Notes under the pieces: generated by a model
The model's database searches: none
What the model was told of the DNA's origin: nothing
The model's input: only the letters and a program-made list of their open reading frames with translations
Program-made: the position numbers and the translations under genes
Part shown: piece after piece, positions 1 through 8,279 of the stretch
Numbering within the stretch: position 1 is the stretch's first letter
Layout of the letters: each line of letters opens with the position of its first letter
NCBI RefSeq assembly: GCF_022370835.2
Contig: NZ_CP092365.1
Location: 620,001-684,000 of the forward strand
Source of the DNA: Mycolicibacillus parakoreensis
GTDB taxonomy: Bacteria; Actinomycetota; Actinomycetes; Mycobacteriales; Mycobacteriaceae
DNA: 64,000 nucleotides
Direction of reading: 5' to 3'

Positions 1-354
1 CACCGCGGTGATCACGTGCACCGCGCGGTGCGGGGTCATGGTGCCGGCCCGGATGGCGGCGTCGGCGTCGGTGCCGTCGACCAGTTGCATCGCGATCCAC
101 AGCTGGCCCTCCGGGGTCTCCCCACGGTCGTAGATCGACACGATGTTCGGGTGATCCAGCCCGGACGCGACGTCGGCCTCCCGGATGAACCGGGCCCGAA
201 ATTTGGTGTCGGCGGAGAGCTCCGCGGAGAGCACCTTCAAGGCGTCCAGGCGTGGCAACTGCGGGTCGTCGACGGCGTAGATGGTGCCCATGCCCCCGGA
301 ACCGACGATGCGGCGCACCCGGTAGCCGGCCACCATCGAACCGATCGGGATCAT
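1..354 (-). CDS. Ser/Thr protein kinase, N-terminal part only (cut by left edge)
   Basis: This is the first 118 residues of a receptor-type Ser/Thr kinase of the PknF/PknI kind. Seen: glycine loop GSGGMG, the VAIK-like segment [10 protein letters not shown] with the ATP-binding lysine, and [12 protein letters not shown] followed by [12 protein letters not shown]. The HRD and DFG motifs lie beyond the window. The ATG at 354 is the only usable start, because an in-frame stop lies at 427-429 with no ATG, GTG or TTG between. It is the last visible gene of a minus-strand operon, 95 bp after the DUF4333-type gene. Its kinase domain closely resembles that of the gene at 2329-4245, which suggests local duplication. 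What follows the kinase domain cannot be told. Confidence 0.9.
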   Translation of the reverse strand, partial: MIPIGSMVAGYRVRRIVGSGGMGTIYAVDDPQLPRLDALKVLSAELSADTKFRARFIREADVASGLDHPNIVSIYDRGETPEGQLWIAMQLVDGTDADAAIRAGTMTPHRAVHVITAV

Positions 355-449
355 CGTGTCGCATCCAAGCTGCGCCGGGGCGCCTTCGGTGTCTCGGTGC
401 CGACGTGGCGCCGGCCCGCGTTCGTATTACCTCCGAGTTCCATGGCCGC

Positions 450-1034
450 TCAGCTGGGGCTGCCGACCCAGTAGGACCCCTCCTCGTCGGCGAAGGTGAC
501 CTCGACGGTGCGTTTGGTTCCCGCGATGGTCGCCTCGCAGGTGAACGTGGCGTCGGCCTTGATCGTCGGGTTCTTCCCGTCGTTGCACCGCACATCGGTC
601 ACGTCGGAGGCACCGTAGCCGGTGGTGGGGTCGGTGAGAACCTGGCGCACCCCGTCCTCGGCGGCGTGCACGTCGAGTTCGGCGGTGCGCAGGAAACCCG
701 GCTTCCAGAAACCGGTCAGCGCCACCGCGAGCACGGCCACACCGAGCACCGACAGCAGCGCCGCGCGCAGCTTCGGACCGCCGAAACGGCCGCGGTTTCC
801 CGGCGGCGTGATCGCGGCGGTCGGTTCCCACCCCGGCGGCGGACCGGGGTGGCCCATCGGTGGGCCGGGCGGCGGATTCGGGGCGCCGTGGGCAGGCGGG
901 GGCGGCGGCTGGCCCTCCGGCGGGGGCCCCGGCTGCCAGGCCCGCGTCTCCGGCGGACGGTTCGGTTGGCCCTGCGGCGGGGGTGTCGGCCGCCAACCCT
1001 GCGTCGGCGGCGGCGAGTGCGGTGGTTCGCTCAT
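450..1034 (-). CDS. Proline-rich membrane-anchored protein with DUF4333-type domain
   Basis: A 194-residue protein in three parts. Residues 1 to about 85 are a cytoplasmic Pro/Gly-rich tail. One transmembrane helix follows at roughly 92-110 (ALLSVLGVAVLAVALTGF). The last 80 residues form an extracytoplasmic domain with two cysteines (DVRCND, FTCEA), the pattern of mycobacterial DUF4333 proteins. The function of that family is unknown to me. The gene starts 19 bp after the lipoprotein gene at 1054-2325 and precedes the truncated kinase, so it probably belongs to the same transcript. Its Pro-rich tail resembles the juxtamembrane linkers of mycobacterial kinases, so it could be a partner or substrate; that is inference. 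Confidence 0.85.
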   Translation of the reverse strand: MSEPPHSPPPTQGWRPTPPPQGQPNRPPETRAWQPGPPPEGQPPPPPAHGAPNPPPGPPMGHPGPPPGWEPTAAITPPGNRGRFGGPKLRAALLSVLGVAVLAVALTGFWKPGFLRTAELDVHAAEDGVRQVLTDPTTGYGASDVTDVRCNDGKNPTIKADATFTCEATIAGTKRTVEVTFADEEGSYWVGSPS

Positions 1035-1053
1035 GATCTCTCCCGTCGGGGAC

Positions 1054-2325
1054 TCACTCGGCTGTGAGCATCAGGTATTGGGCGGCTGCTTGTTGGTACA
1101 CGGCGTCCTTCTGGGACGAGGCGACGTCGATAGCGTAGCGATCGGCGGTCAACAGGCAGCTGTAGTGGCTGCGGGAGTAGTCGCTGCCCGGGGAGGTCAC
1201 CGTTTTGAAGCAGTGCGAATCGGGCAGGCCGGGAACGCCGTCGATGGAATCCCAGTCCTCGCCGCGAATCTCCGTCCACGCCGAGACGATCTGATCGGCC
1301 CCGGCCGCATCACGGGCGCGGTACACATCGGTGCCGGCCAGCGCGATCAGGTCCACCCCGGCGTCGGTGAGCAGCTTCTCGTCGCCGGCCGGGTCATCGG
1401 AGTACGCCAGGAAGCCGTGGACGCCGTAGAGCCCGAAGCGGAACCGGCCCCGCTCGTCGACCGGGGGTTCCACTGTTCGCGCCAGCAGCCCGTCGGGATC
1501 CAGTTGCAGGTCGGCGATCTCATCGACCGGGGTGGGGGTGAACCGGTCGATCAGGGGGATCTGTTTGTCCAGGGCGTCGGCCACCAGGTTGATCGCATCG
1601 TCGGAGCCCGTTTTGGAGTAGGACTCCTGGGCAAGCAGATACGGGCCGTGCGCGGTGTAGGCCGCCACCGTGAACGATTCCGACGGCCCCCAGGTGATCG
1701 CCCGGGTCTCGGCGTGGCGCGGAATGCTGGTCGGAGTGGAGTCGGGGGCGGTGTTGTCGGGATATTTGGTGGGATCGGGACCGCCGTTGGTGCCGAGTTC
1801 GGCCGCGGCCGCGGCCGCGGCCTCCGGTGTCGCGTAGCGCAGCACCGCGTTGTGCAGGTTGGGCGTGGTGTCGCTGGTGTGTTCGCGGCTGGTCATGAAG
1901 CCGGTCACGTAGTCGCGGCCGGCGGCCTCGGGGAAGACGGTGTCGAAGATCACGCCGACCGCGTCGGCGCCCTTGAACGGGCCGTTGAAGGTGCCGATCT
2001 TGCCGAGCCCGCCGGTCAGGTCGGGGTCGACCTCGAAGGGCATCGTCACGAAGTCGCTCATCCGCCGCGCCTCGACATAGGGACCGGCTTTCGGCCCGGC
2101 CTTGCCCCCGGTCGGACGCGGCGCGGTGGGGTAGTTGCCGGGATTCAGGTCCGAGGCGTCCGCGGACGGGGGAGCTTTCGACGCGCCGCCGTGCACGGTG
2201 GTCGAGCATCCGAGTGTCGCCGCGGCGACGAGACCGGCCAGCGACAGTGCGGTCAGCGCGCCGCGGCCGGCGAACACGATCCTGCGGCGGGGTGCACGGG
2301 GAGAAACGGTCACGGTTTCGGTCAT
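1054..2325 (-). CDS. Predicted lipoprotein, paralogue of the gene at 4283-5503
   Basis: A 423-residue exported protein. The signal has a long positively charged start, a hydrophobic stretch and a cysteine at residue 40 (AATLGC), a slightly irregular lipobox. It shares with the 4283-5503 product the blocks VEARRM, YTAHGPY, TPVDE, YG-HG, DRYA and the ending AAQY-MLTA, so the two are diverged paralogues. I believe this is the large mycobacterial DUF7373-type lipoprotein family, with no known biochemical role; that assignment is from memory. The ATG is 3 bp after the stop of the kinase gene at 2329-4245, so translation is probably coupled. A surface partner of the kinase ectodomain is a reasonable inference. 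Confidence 0.88.
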   Translation of the reverse strand: MTETVTVSPRAPRRRIVFAGRGALTALSLAGLVAAATLGCSTTVHGGASKAPPSADASDLNPGNYPTAPRPTGGKAGPKAGPYVEARRMSDFVTMPFEVDPDLTGGLGKIGTFNGPFKGADAVGVIFDTVFPEAAGRDYVTGFMTSREHTSDTTPNLHNAVLRYATPEAAAAAAAELGTNGGPDPTKYPDNTAPDSTPTSIPRHAETRAITWGPSESFTVAAYTAHGPYLLAQESYSKTGSDDAINLVADALDKQIPLIDRFTPTPVDEIADLQLDPDGLLARTVEPPVDERGRFRFGLYGVHGFLAYSDDPAGDEKLLTDAGVDLIALAGTDVYRARDAAGADQIVSAWTEIRGEDWDSIDGVPGLPDSHCFKTVTSPGSDYSRSHYSCLLTADRYAIDVASSQKDAVYQQAAAQYLMLTAE

Positions 2326-2328
2326 GGG

Positions 2329-4245
2329 TCAGCTCAGTTCGTCTGTCACGGTGGGCAGCAGCGTGTCGTTGAGGTACCGGGTGGCGGCGGGCCCGCCACT
2401 GTTCAGCGCCGCGATGGTGTCGGGGTCGTCGACGATGATGACGGTGCCGCTGAAATTCTCCAGCGTGCTGGGCAGACCGAAGAATCCTCCCGATCCCGCG
2501 TCGGCGTCGGTCCGCATCACCAGCGCCAGCGTGCTGCGGTACTGATACATGCCGTCCTGGGGCACCGGTTTTTGTTCCGCGCCGTCGGCCCCGCTCTGCA
2601 TCTTCGGGTTGTAGGTCAGGCCCACGCTGCTCAGATAGCTGGCCGCCGGGGAGTTCGACAGCAGCGCGGTGATCCCGTCGTCGGAGAAGCCGAACACCGA
2701 TATCGAGGGCCCGGTCAGCTTCGGGTTCTCCGCCCGGATCTTGTCCTGGTCGGTTTTGAGCTGTGCGCGCACCTCGTCGGCGGGCCCCTGCTCACCCAGG
2801 ACGCTGGCCAGCCAGGACAGCCGCAGGTCGGCGCCGAGTCCCTTGCCGGCGTTGGTCGGGCGGGTGACGGTCGGCGCCACCTCGGCGAGTTGGTCGTACT
2901 GGGTTTTGTTGAGGTCACCGGTATCGATGATGAGATCCGGTGTCACCTCGTCGAGGGCCTTCGCGTCGGGACCGGCCAGCACCTTCGGGTCGCCGTCGAT
3001 CAGATCGGCGAGCCACTCCGGTGGAGCATCGCCGCCGGGGCTGACCAGCGCGATCGGCTGGACCCCGAGCGACAGCGCGACGTCGGCATCGGCGAGGGTC
3101 AGGGCGGCCACCGCGTGGGGGCGATGGTCGAGTTGGGTGGAGCCGAACGTGTGGTTGAACGACTGGGCCGGATACGGCGGTTTGCCGGTTCCGGAGTTCC
3201 CGGTGACCAAGACGATCGCCAACAGGGCGACCGCGGCCAGGACACCGGCACCGAGCAGCCAGGCGTTGCGCCGGTTGGTGCGGGCCTTCGACAGTTTGGC
3301 GACCGCGCCGCTGAACCTCCCGCTGGGGTAGGTCACCGGTTCACCGCCGGATCCCGACAGCGCCGTCGTCGCCGCATCGGGCACCGGCTGCGCGGGGTAC
3401 TGGTTGTGCCGCAGGGCGGCCTGGGCGGCCTCGAACAGCTGGCGGGCGGTGTCGAACCGGGCCGCCGGATCCTTGGCCAGCGCGATCGCCAGCACGGCGT
3501 CGATCGCCGGGGGCAGCTGCGGCGCGAAACCGGTGACCGGGGGCGCGGGCCGGCTCAGATGCGCCATCATGATCGCCGACATGGTTCCCGCATCCTGGAA
3601 AGGGCTGCGGCCGGCCAGCATTCGGTACAGGGCACAGCCCAGGGAGTACAGGTCGGAGCGGTGATCGACCGGGCGACCCTCGATCGCCTCGGGGGAGGCG
3701 TAGGCGACGGTGGCCATCATCGACCCGGTGGCGGTCAGCCGGGTGGCCTCCTCCACGGCGCGGGCAATGCCGAAGTCGGCCAACAACACCCGTTCGTGCG
3801 GGCCGGGCTCCCCGGTCAGCAGGAAGTTGGCGGGTTTGATGTCGCGGTGCAACAACCGGCGGGAGTGGGCGAAATCCAGCGCCTTGGCGACCTCGCCGAC
3901 GATGTGCAGCGTGCGTTCCACCGGGATCGGACCCTGATCGGCCAACGCGCCCGCATCGGTGCCGTCGATGAACTGCATCGCGATCCACAGCCGGCCGTCC
4001 TCGGCCTCGCCGCGGGTGTAGACCCGCACGATGTTGGGGTGCTCCAGGCTGGCCGCCAGATCCGCTTCGCGGCGGAACCGGGCCCGAAACTCGGGGTCGG
4101 CGGAGAGCTCGGCGGAGAGCACCTTGAGTGCGACACTGCGGGGCAGGGTCGGGTGGCGCGCCAGATACACCGTGCCCATCCCGCCGGCGCCGAGCACCCG
4201 CTCAATGGTGTATCCGGATACCTGGGCTCCGGCGGGCATGGTCAT
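2329..4245 (-). CDS. Receptor Ser/Thr kinase fused to a FecB-like binding-protein ectodomain
   Basis: A 638-residue transmembrane kinase. Residues 12-280 form a complete Hanks-type domain: glycine loop GAGGMG, Lys41 (VALKVL), HRD at 132-134 with DIKPAN, DFG at 156-158, and APE-like ASPEA at 182-186. A linker leads to one transmembrane helix at about 327-347. Residues about 350-638 look like a class III periplasmic binding protein of the FecB/FeuA/TroA type: DVALSLGVQPIALV, LDEVTPDLIIDTGD, and a late FSGTVIIVDD segment. This is not the usual PASTA, beta-propeller or PknH ectodomain. The gene lies between two paralogous lipoproteins, 37 bp after one and 3 bp before the other. The likely role is phosphorylation in response to a small ligand outside the membrane. 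The ligand cannot be read from sequence. A start at 4239 is also possible. Confidence 0.9.
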   Translation of the reverse strand: MTMPAGAQVSGYTIERVLGAGGMGTVYLARHPTLPRSVALKVLSAELSADPEFRARFRREADLAASLEHPNIVRVYTRGEAEDGRLWIAMQFIDGTDAGALADQGPIPVERTLHIVGEVAKALDFAHSRRLLHRDIKPANFLLTGEPGPHERVLLADFGIARAVEEATRLTATGSMMATVAYASPEAIEGRPVDHRSDLYSLGCALYRMLAGRSPFQDAGTMSAIMMAHLSRPAPPVTGFAPQLPPAIDAVLAIALAKDPAARFDTARQLFEAAQAALRHNQYPAQPVPDAATTALSGSGGEPVTYPSGRFSGAVAKLSKARTNRRNAWLLGAGVLAAVALLAIVLVTGNSGTGKPPYPAQSFNHTFGSTQLDHRPHAVAALTLADADVALSLGVQPIALVSPGGDAPPEWLADLIDGDPKVLAGPDAKALDEVTPDLIIDTGDLNKTQYDQLAEVAPTVTRPTNAGKGLGADLRLSWLASVLGEQGPADEVRAQLKTDQDKIRAENPKLTGPSISVFGFSDDGITALLSNSPAASYLSSVGLTYNPKMQSGADGAEQKPVPQDGMYQYRSTLALVMRTDADAGSGGFFGLPSTLENFSGTVIIVDDPDTIAALNSGGPAATRYLNDTLLPTVTDELS

Positions 4246-4282
4246 CGCGGCCTCGCTTGCTCGTCGGTCATCGGGTGGGCTC

Positions 4283-5503
4283 TCATTTCGCGGTCAGCAT
4301 CACGTACTGGGCGGCCAGAGCGCGGCGAGCCTCCAGCGAACTCGGGCCGGCGGCCTCGACCGCGTAGCGGTCCACGTGGACCACACAGCGAAACGCCGGG
4401 TGGAACGACTCGTCGCCGGGTTTCAGGCAGCGCGCCGCCGGCATGCCGCTGACGGGCTCGTCGGGGCTGTAGGTGGGGTACTTCTGCTCGCCGATCTCGG
4501 CCACGATGTCGTCGGCGACCTCGGCGGCGGCCGTCGAATCGCGGGTCTCGTAGACGATGGCGAATCCGCGCGAGAGGTTGGTCAGCCCGGTGTCATCGAA
4601 GAGTTTCTGCGCCCGCAGCGGGTTGATCATGAAATGCAGGGCCCCGTGCGCACCGTAGACCCCCGCCGACGCGGCGTTCGATGCGTCCTTGGGGACCGGC
4701 AGGGTTCGTGCCTGCAGCCCGGTGGGGTCCAGCGGCATGGAGGCCAGTTCGTCGACCGGGGTCGCCTGGAAACCATCGAGGGCCGGGCCCTGCTTGTCGA
4801 CGCTGGCCACCGCCAGCGCCACGGCGCCGTCGAGGTCGTCACCGCTGATCATGTCGGCGATCACGTACGGACCGTGGGCGGTGTAGGTGAGCAGGCCCCG
4901 AAAATCACCGCCCTCTTTCGCGTCGCGGAAGGCCCGGATGTCGGGGTGATCGGCGATGGGGTGGGGGCTTCGGGTGTAGCTGGACCCCGCCGGGACCGTC
5001 TCGCTGTGCTCGGCGAAGTCTTTGGCGGCGTCGGTGGCGTCTTGGGGGCTGGCGAAGCGCATCACGATATGGGTGAACTCCAGAAACGTCAGATCCGTCG
5101 CCTTGCGGCCGGTCAAAAACCCGGCCACGAAATTGTGTTTGCCGGCCACCGCGGGGATCGCAGGATTGTCGTACAAGACCGACGAGAGACTCCCCGGATT
5201 GCCGAACGGGGTGGGCGATTTGCCCGAGTCCAACAGCCGGGCGTCGATCTCGGACGGCACCAGCACCGCGTCGGCCATCCGGCGGGCCTCGACCAGGGCG
5301 CCGGCGTCACGGCTGGTGGCGTTGCCCAGCGGTTCGCTCGGTTTGGTGGCGAAATCACCGGTGTCGAGCAGCCCGGCGTTGACCGCGTCGGGGTCGGCGT
5401 GCGGGTCACGGACCCCCACGCCGGTGTAGACGGTGGTGCACCCGGTGAGCACAACCAGCGATACCGCCACGCTGACCGCGGCGCGCGCTCTCTTCGCCCT
5501 CAC
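4283..5503 (-). CDS. Predicted lipoprotein, first gene of the kinase operon
   Basis: A 406-residue exported lipoprotein with a clear signal: Arg/Lys-rich start, hydrophobic core, and lipobox VVLTGC with cysteine 22. The mature part is the paralogue of the 1054-2325 product (shared VEARRM, YTAHGPY, TPVDE, DRYAVE and terminal AAQYVMLTAK). The start is GTG at 5503, with AGAGGA about 5 bases upstream. It is the promoter-proximal gene of a minus-strand operon that continues into the FecB-kinase 37 bp later. The family function is unknown. Two paralogues on either side of one sensor kinase suggest a co-receptor or ligand-delivery role, which is inference. Confidence 0.88.
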   Translation of the reverse strand: MRAKRARAAVSVAVSLVVLTGCTTVYTGVGVRDPHADPDAVNAGLLDTGDFATKPSEPLGNATSRDAGALVEARRMADAVLVPSEIDARLLDSGKSPTPFGNPGSLSSVLYDNPAIPAVAGKHNFVAGFLTGRKATDLTFLEFTHIVMRFASPQDATDAAKDFAEHSETVPAGSSYTRSPHPIADHPDIRAFRDAKEGGDFRGLLTYTAHGPYVIADMISGDDLDGAVALAVASVDKQGPALDGFQATPVDELASMPLDPTGLQARTLPVPKDASNAASAGVYGAHGALHFMINPLRAQKLFDDTGLTNLSRGFAIVYETRDSTAAAEVADDIVAEIGEQKYPTYSPDEPVSGMPAARCLKPGDESFHPAFRCVVHVDRYAVEAAGPSSLEARRALAAQYVMLTAK

Positions 5504-5545
5504 TGTTTCCTCTCACATCGGGTTTGCTCAGCGTTTCGGTCTGCA

Positions 5546-5551
5546 AATTTA
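5546..5551 (-). promoter_or_regulatory. Candidate -10 box for the lipoprotein/kinase operon
   Basis: On the minus strand the sequence reads TAAATT, fitting the actinobacterial TAnnnT -10 pattern. It lies in a short AT-rich island in otherwise GC-rich DNA, 43 bases before the GTG at 5503. No good -35 box is visible, so this is only a candidate. Confidence 0.3.
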
Positions 5552-5652
5552 CCCGGCGCCGTGGGGGGCATTTCACGGGAATCAGCGAAGAAGGGAAATC
5601 ACGGTGCGGTCGGCATCAGAAATCGGGCGGCGAGAAGGTGGCCTACCGCCGG

Positions 5653-5687
5653 CGGCGCTCCGGCACTCCGGCACTCCGGCACTCCGG
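5653..5687. repeat. Tandem octamer repeat, four copies
   Basis: One CGGCGCTC is followed by three exact CGGCACTC copies and a final CGG. It lies in the divergent intergenic region, about 190 bp before the plus-strand kinase. The unit is 8 bp, so copy changes would alter promoter spacing rather than a protein. Confidence 0.9.
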
Positions 5688-5873
5688 GGGTCGGGCCGTC
5701 GGAGGTGAGGCTGCCGTCGGTGCGGGCGCGGAACCGGGAGAACCTCGCGGCAGGGCGACGGGCCCGCCGTGCAATCGGCTCGGACCCGTCGACGCACGAC
5801 GCGTTTTCGCTGCGTATGACCGGTCCGTCGTGATTGACTGGAGCGACAATTTCCGTCGAGGGGGTGGTGCGCG

Positions 5874-7355
5874 ATGGGCTCGACCACACCGACACGGGCC
5901 GGCACCCGGTTCGGCAAGTATCGGCTCGTCCGGCTGCTGGGACGCGGCGGGATGGGTGAGGTCTACGAGGCGGTCGACACCGAGAAGGGCCGCACGGTCG
6001 CGCTGAAGATCCTGCTGGAGGACTACTCCGCCGACCAGGACTACCGGCGCCGGTTCACCCGCGAGGCCCATGCCGCCGCCCAGCTGGCCGAGCCGCACGT
6101 CATCCCGATCCACGACTGGGGCGAGATCGACACCCGGCTCTACATCGACATGCGGTTGGTCCACGGCGACAATCTGCGTGACGTGCTCGCCGCCGGGCCG
6201 CTGGAACCGGCCCGGGCGGTCGCGGTCTGCACCCAGGTCGCCGAGGCGCTCGACGCCGCCCACGCCGGCGGGGTCATCCACCGCGACGTCAAACCGGAGA
6301 ACATCATCGTCGCCGACGGCGATTTCGCCTACCTGCTCGACTTCGGGATCGCCGAGCAGGCCGGGGAGACGCGGCTGACCAAGGCGGGGATGACGGTCGG
6401 CTCCCTGGCCTACCTGGCGCCGGAACGTCTCGGCGGCGGCGCCGCCACCGCCTCGGTCGACGTCTACGGGTTGGCCTGTGTGTTGTTCGAATGCCTGACC
6501 GGCCGCCAACCGTTCCTCGCCGACACCCTGGCCCAGGTGATGACCGAGCATCTCTACGCGCCGCCGCCGGCGCCGAGCGCGGTCGTCGCGGCGGTCCCGA
6601 CCGCCTTCGACGCGGTGATCGCCCGCGGGATGGCCAAGCAACCCGACGACCGCTACGGCAGTGCCGGGGCGCTGGTGCGCGCCGCCGCCCGCGCCCTGTC
6701 CCCACCGGCGCGGTCGGCGGCGCAGAGCGCCTACCCCACCATGGCCGCCGCCCACGTCCAGGCCGCCACCGAGGTGCGGGGTGCGGTCGCCGCGCCGCCG
6801 CCCGCCGCGCCGCCGGTGCCCGCGGGCCCGCCGGGCTGGCTGCTGCCGACGTTGATCGCCGCGGGTGTGGTGGTGCTGGCCGCCGTCGGCATCACCCTCG
6901 GTGTGCTCATCGGCCAGAGCTCCACCCCGCAGTCCACGGCACCACCGTCGTCGCCACGGCTGAGTCCGTCACCGCCGATGCAGCCGGCACCGACGCTCGA
7001 GACCACCCGCGCCCCGGTCTTGCCGCCGGCAGTCCACGGTCCCGATACGCTCGGTGCGTCCTGCGACACCGGGTTCGTCCACGGGGCCGGTGACGTCTTC
7101 GGCAGCCACGCGTTGCGCGGCTCGGCGGAGACCAGCTGCGTGTTCACCCGCAACGTGTTGGCGGCCTACTGGCGGGCGGGCCCGGCCACCGAAACCTCGC
7201 GGGAGATCGCGGCACCCGGTTCGCGCCCGTGCGGCGAGAGCGGCGACACCGCATGCACCCGTGACGGCGAATTCGTCATGCGCTGTGCGGTGCGCGGCAC
7301 CGACGACTGGATCACCTGCGAAGGCGGCAACAACGCGCGTGTCTACCTCTATTAG
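5874..7355 (+). CDS. PknE-like receptor Ser/Thr kinase with a six-cysteine ectodomain
   Basis: A 493-residue membrane kinase. Kinase domain at about 16-285: GRGGMG loop, Lys45 (VALKIL), HRD at 136-138 with DVKPEN, DFG at 156-158, and LAPE at the end of the activation loop. The wording of this domain (EPHVIPIHDWGE, FAYLLDFGIA) resembles M. tuberculosis PknE. A Pro/Ala-rich linker leads to one transmembrane helix near 324-347. The outer part of about 140 residues is Ser/Pro-rich, then has six cysteines (GASC, TSCVF, RPCGE, TACT, MRCAV, ITCEG). It does not look like PknE's thioredoxin-like ectodomain. GAGGGGGTGG lies just before the ATG. The stop overlaps the next gene by 17 bp. A role in envelope or redox sensing is inferred from the paired cysteines and the neighbours. 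Confidence 0.9.
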   Translation: MGSTTPTRAGTRFGKYRLVRLLGRGGMGEVYEAVDTEKGRTVALKILLEDYSADQDYRRRFTREAHAAAQLAEPHVIPIHDWGEIDTRLYIDMRLVHGDNLRDVLAAGPLEPARAVAVCTQVAEALDAAHAGGVIHRDVKPENIIVADGDFAYLLDFGIAEQAGETRLTKAGMTVGSLAYLAPERLGGGAATASVDVYGLACVLFECLTGRQPFLADTLAQVMTEHLYAPPPAPSAVVAAVPTAFDAVIARGMAKQPDDRYGSAGALVRAAARALSPPARSAAQSAYPTMAAAHVQAATEVRGAVAAPPPAAPPVPAGPPGWLLPTLIAAGVVVLAAVGITLGVLIGQSSTPQSTAPPSSPRLSPSPPMQPAPTLETTRAPVLPPAVHGPDTLGASCDTGFVHGAGDVFGSHALRGSAETSCVFTRNVLAAYWRAGPATETSREIAAPGSRPCGESGDTACTRDGEFVMRCAVRGTDDWITCEGGNNARVYLY

Positions 7356-8223
7356 CTCCAGTAGCGCCCGCCGCGCGCTCGTGCGGATCCTGTTGGTCAC
7401 CGCCGTGTTGATCGGGGCTTGTGGCTGCGGTCGGGTCGCCGAGCGTGCCACGCCACCGTCGTCGTCGGCCGGGCCGCAGAGTACGCCCGCCTCGGTGACG
7501 GCGCCACCGCCTGCCCTCGAAGCCAGCTTCGCCGACCTGCGGGCCGGTCTGCCCGCCGGGGCGATCGGGCTGGCCATCGTCGCCGACGGTGCGGAACGGC
7601 GCTTCGGTGACTGGTCCGGCGGGGCGGCCTGGTCGACGATCAAGGTGGCGATCTCGATTGCCGCGCTGCGGGTGGATGCCGCCACCGCCGCACCGCTGGT
7701 CACCCGGGCCATCACCGTCTCCGACAACGACGCCGCGATGGCGCTGTGGCAGCTGCTCGGCGATCCGGCCGACGCGGGCGCGCAGGTCCATGCGGTGCTC
7801 GCCGAGGGCGCCAGCGCCGACACCGTGGTGCAGACCCGCCAGGTGTACCCGCCGTACAGCCCGTTCGGGCAGACCCAGTGGGCGCAGACCGACGCGGCCC
7901 GGTTCGCCTACACGCTGCCGTGTGTGCCCGACGCCGAGTCGGTGCTCGAGCGGATGCGCCACATCAGCGCCGCCCAACAGTGGGGCCTGGCCGGCCCCGA
8001 CACCCCCACCAAGGGCGGCTGGGGGCCCGACCGCGACGGCGGGTACCTGGTGCGCCAGCTGGCGCTGCTGGACACCGCCGGCGGCACGATCGGGGTGGCG
8101 CTGGCCGCCGACCCCGACGACGGCAGTTTCGCCACCGGGGTGGCCATGCTCGACGCGCTCGGCGACTGGGTGCGTACCCACCGCGACGCCTGGCCGGGCG
8201 GGCACTGCACCGCACCGCGGTGA
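7339..8223 (+). CDS. Class A beta-lactamase-like lipoprotein
   Basis: A 294-residue lipoprotein of the penicillin-recognising serine hydrolase fold. Signal with lipobox LIGAC (Cys28), then a Ser/Pro-rich spacer. All three family motifs are present in order: S99-T-I-K102 (SxxK), S128-D-N130 (SDN), and K225-G-G227 (KTG equivalent). I do not see a clear omega-loop glutamate motif, so a penicillin-binding or peptidase-like activity is as likely as true beta-lactamase. The GTG at 7339 was chosen because GAAGGCGG lies upstream and it leaves a normal charged start; GTG at 7381 is an alternative. The start lies inside the kinase gene, implying coupled expression and a cell-wall role tied to the kinase. 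Confidence 0.82.
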   Translation: MSTSISSSSARRALVRILLVTAVLIGACGCGRVAERATPPSSSAGPQSTPASVTAPPPALEASFADLRAGLPAGAIGLAIVADGAERRFGDWSGGAAWSTIKVAISIAALRVDAATAAPLVTRAITVSDNDAAMALWQLLGDPADAGAQVHAVLAEGASADTVVQTRQVYPPYSPFGQTQWAQTDAARFAYTLPCVPDAESVLERMRHISAAQQWGLAGPDTPTKGGWGPDRDGGYLVRQLALLDTAGGTIGVALAADPDDGSFATGVAMLDALGDWVRTHRDAWPGGHCTAPR

Positions 8224-8279
8224 GCGGCGGAGCAATGATCAGAACCTGTGGATGAGCCTCGGGATGGGGGCGTGAAAGT

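Larger units (their letters stand above)
5504..5873. other. Divergent intergenic region between the two kinase loci
   Basis: This 370-bp stretch separates the minus-strand lipoprotein/kinase operon from the plus-strand PknE-like kinase. I see no convincing gene in it; the open frames are short and lack a ribosome binding site. It holds an AT-rich island next to the lipoprotein start, an octamer tandem repeat at 5653-5687, and a TTGACT at 5834-5839 without a matching -10 box upstream of the plus-strand kinase. Confidence 0.6.

Noticed and set aside
1..354. Edge kinase as a pseudogene
   Set aside because: It is simply cut by the window edge; the frame is open and motifs are intact as far as visible.
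622..4452. Very long open frame on the plus strand across the kinase operon (also 13546-16548 minus, 43590-46163 minus)
   Set aside because: These lie opposite genes with clear domains, have Gly/Arg/Val-rich sequence without motifs, and arise from the scarcity of stops in high-GC DNA.
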